A stretch of 64,000 nucleotides of DNA, from positions 1 to 64,000 of the forward strand of contig VZTG01003216.1 in the NCBI GenBank assembly GCA_013397845.1, read 5' to 3'. The notes under the pieces were generated by a model. The model searched no databases. It was not told the origin of the DNA and saw only the letters and a program-made list of their open reading frames with translations. The position numbers were made by a program, and so were the translations under genes. The stretch comes from Melanocharis versteri. Its lineage: Eukaryota > Chordata > Aves > Passeriformes > Melanocharitidae. This document shows, in pieces, positions 61,424 to 64,000 of the stretch (positions within the stretch are counted from its first letter, which is position 1; each line of letters starts with the position of its first letter).

Positions 61424-62371
61424 CCCCCCCACTCCTCCTTCAATAATTACTATGAACTAGGGCCATGAGGCATCACACAGGACTCGGAGGAGGCCAAATG
61501 CCAAATGCCATATGCCATGTGCTGCGGACCAGGCAGTCTGCTGGCAACCCTGAGCTGTGTGTGACGATAAAAACCAGGCTGCGCAACTGCACTTCCTGGC
61601 AAATGGAAGCCCAACCCTTTTGGCTTTAGCACTACAGAATTATTGTGGATTTAGGGGAACCATATCCTTAGAAGGCATGAAAGACTTTTGCCAGTGAAGA
61701 CACTGGAAATAGTTTGTGAGATGTATATTCATCCGACTTCCCACTTCCCTTTTATGCGATGAAAATTGTGGCTCCAAGAAATCTTCCTTTGGTAAGACCC
61801 ATAGCAAAACTCTAAACCCAACAAGTCTCCACAAATACCCCTGGTTATGTCCCCAGCACAACAAAGTTATATAATAGGGTTATCAAATGCAGGGTAAACC
61901 ATGGCAGTCAAATGTGAGGTCATTCACAGCAACCCAGCTTACTATGCAGAAGTGTCCAGCTTCTGCTTGCCTTGCATGGAGAGTATGCATTGGGATAGTT
62001 CCTAGACCTCAGCCAACATGTGGCAATGCCATATAGGCTCCCTTAATTGTGTGGTGACTTTGAGCTCCAGCAGCCAGCTATTCACAAATGGTGGGTTTCG
62101 TCTCCACAAAGGGGCAGTAGATGTGGACTGCTCTTCAAGAAAGAAAACCCAGCTTGTCTTTAAACCAGAATGCATGGGTTTGACATTCCAAGTGTATCTT
62201 GACATTACTGCAGGTCTTATAGCAGACCTCTAGGCCCCATGCAGCATGAGCATGGATATGCTATTATATATGTGAATGGACCTTCTGCCACAGTGCTTGT
62301 TATCTAAATCAGTTCGACAGCCTGGATGTGGTCTACAGGAAGATCAGTGACTTGACTATGAAGGAAGAGGC

Positions 62372-62387
62372 AGGTAGGTAGGTAGGA
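62372..62387 (+). repeat. AGGT tetranucleotide repeat
   Basis: About three and a half head-to-tail copies of AGGT. Confidence 0.8.
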
Positions 62388-64000
62388 GCCTCAGGCAATG
62401 GACTGGTATAAAAACATGGACACACTTTGGGCTCCGTTTGCTTAATGAGCAAATGAGTGAAAACTCACTACTGGAAAAGCAATCCAGGCTGTGACTTGAT
62501 GAATTTGCATCTTTTGACACAACGTTCTTGCTGTTGGCCTAGAAGAGGCAGCCTGTGGAGGTGTGAAGGTCAACAACTCAACTCCCAGTCACTCTGCTTC
62601 ATGAGCCTCTTCTTTTCACCCCTGAGAGTACAAGGACAGTGCTGTCCCATTTCTGCAAGTGTTGAGACAAGACTCCTAAAACTTGCATCTGGCCCACCTC
62701 GAAGAAGACAGCTGTGCCTGTATTTTATCTTCAGGCATCCTTGTGGGAAGTGTCTCTGGAGATCCCTGGTCAGACGTGGCAAACAAGGCAGCTTCCCAGC
62801 TGAATTAATCTGCAAGGGTCAGAATGCTGTGTCTCAGTCAAACAATATGAGAGGCTTTATATGCCTTCAGAAATAATGTGAAAGAGGAAAAGCCTCTCTT
62901 GCAGTGAGCCTGAAGAAATCAGCTCCTTCAGCACCCATCTCTCTGCTGACAGGGAAATCATACAGGGTAACTCTGGCTTTTATAAAATGGACTTATGTCT
63001 CCTTACTTACTCTAGGTAGTGAGGGGATGGTAGGTTTTCACTGCTGACAAACCAGGCAGGATTTGAACTAGCATCCAAAGCATATGCCAGCAGGCTTACA
63101 AGCCCCTGAATGTCTGCCTTCTGTGCAGTGCTCTGCTCTTGGAGGCCATGTGTTATTACTATAATAAACATTGAAGTTCATGCTGTATCTGCCAGGTATG
63201 TTGCACTTCAGAAATGCCACACGTATTCCCAGTCTTTAGGAATTTCCCCAAATCCTACCCATTCAAAACAGATCCCACAGCTGCTTCCCCTACAAAAATC
63301 CAGCTGCATCTTCTATTGTGCCTTTACAGTGATTATCAGATTTTTCTCCATTTTAGCAGAGCTGCAGCTTATACAATCTTGACCTCTGAAGCATGAAGAG
63401 TAAGGAGCAAATTACAGGGCAAAGCGTTTCCTTCAGCTATTATTCCACCAAGGCCAGCCAGGCTACTGAAAGGGAAATCCCTGCACAAATTAGGGAAATT
63501 CAGATATTTCTGCCATATTAAGAGGCATTCTCAACAGATCCAGGACTTGTTTTCAAAGACATGACTGCATTCTAGCATCAGAAAAACTTTATGATGCTAA
63601 TATTGACCAGTGTTGAAGGAAACAGCAATAAAAAGCTGTCAAAGGTGACAAAAGCTGTTGTGCTTGAGCTGTAACATTTGAAGCCAAATTTTGGGAGCAT
63701 TGTTTCATTGATGAGATGGCTTTTGGAAATAAAGGGTAGGAGTGGATGGTTTCTGTTTCTTCTCTTTTTTTCTTACATTTTTTTAATTGGGGCTATTCTA
63801 CTCCTGGAAATGATGACAGAAACACTAATGAATGCACAGAATCTTGTTATTGTCCAGGGCTTAGTCACACAACAATCCAGACAATGATCTGACTCACAGA
63901 CCAAAACTAATAAAGGCCTATCTGGCAGGAGCATGAAGAGTAATATTATGTGTTATGGACTGGTCCCAGGAATTACAGAGCTGGGTGGAAGAATATTGGA

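Larger units (their letters stand above)
45816..64000. other. Downstream intergenic region
   Basis: No exon with recognisable protein similarity was found. The stretch holds CR1 fragments near 47.8, 48.3, 50.8, 58.3 and 58.9 kb, simple repeats, two copies of a 47-bp repeat, one hairpin and a probable solo LTR near 61 kb. The remainder is unique AT-rich DNA. Confidence 0.6.

Overview
The window is nuclear DNA from a bird. Two things show this. Fragments of chicken-repeat-1 (CR1) LINEs are scattered throughout, many with the typical octamer-like tail (ATTCTATGATTCTATGAT type). The one clear gene is spliced and encodes a protein that closely matches what I know of avian and mammalian WNT11. I cannot name the species. 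There is no bacterial-style gene density, and nearly all long reading frames here are chance frames in introns, low-complexity DNA or repeats.

Layout. Positions 1-14795 are upstream intergenic DNA with CR1 fragments and simple repeats. Positions 14800-15377 are a long pyrimidine-rich tract containing a run of 23 C. Positions 15530-16090 are a CpG-rich promoter with a TATA box and a short non-coding first exon that ends in a clean splice donor at 16048. Positions 16200-16815 (intron 1) hold a degenerate purine-rich minisatellite. The second exon (19209-19425) holds the start codon at 19343. Four more coding exons follow: 31178-31413, 31985-32262, 33733-34025 and 44453-44627. Together they give an intact 354-residue WNT11 with consistent splice phases. 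The 3' UTR follows, with three poly(A) signals up to 45796. Positions 45810-64000 are downstream intergenic DNA with more CR1 fragments and one probable solo LTR.

Mobile DNA. The large intron before exon 3 carries a degraded endogenous retrovirus (28221-30860, minus strand). It retains one LTR, a primer-binding-site-like leader, a gag start, an integrase scrap with stops and a 93-94 bp tandem repeat. It ends only 317 bp before a WNT11 splice acceptor. A CR1 nested inside another CR1 lies in the last intron (38418-39356).

I did not find an undescribed biological system. The points most worth checking are the one-LTR retrovirus with an apparent 6-bp target duplication, the strand-asymmetric pyrimidine/purine tracts on either side of the WNT11 promoter, and a 47-bp near-identical direct repeat downstream of the gene.
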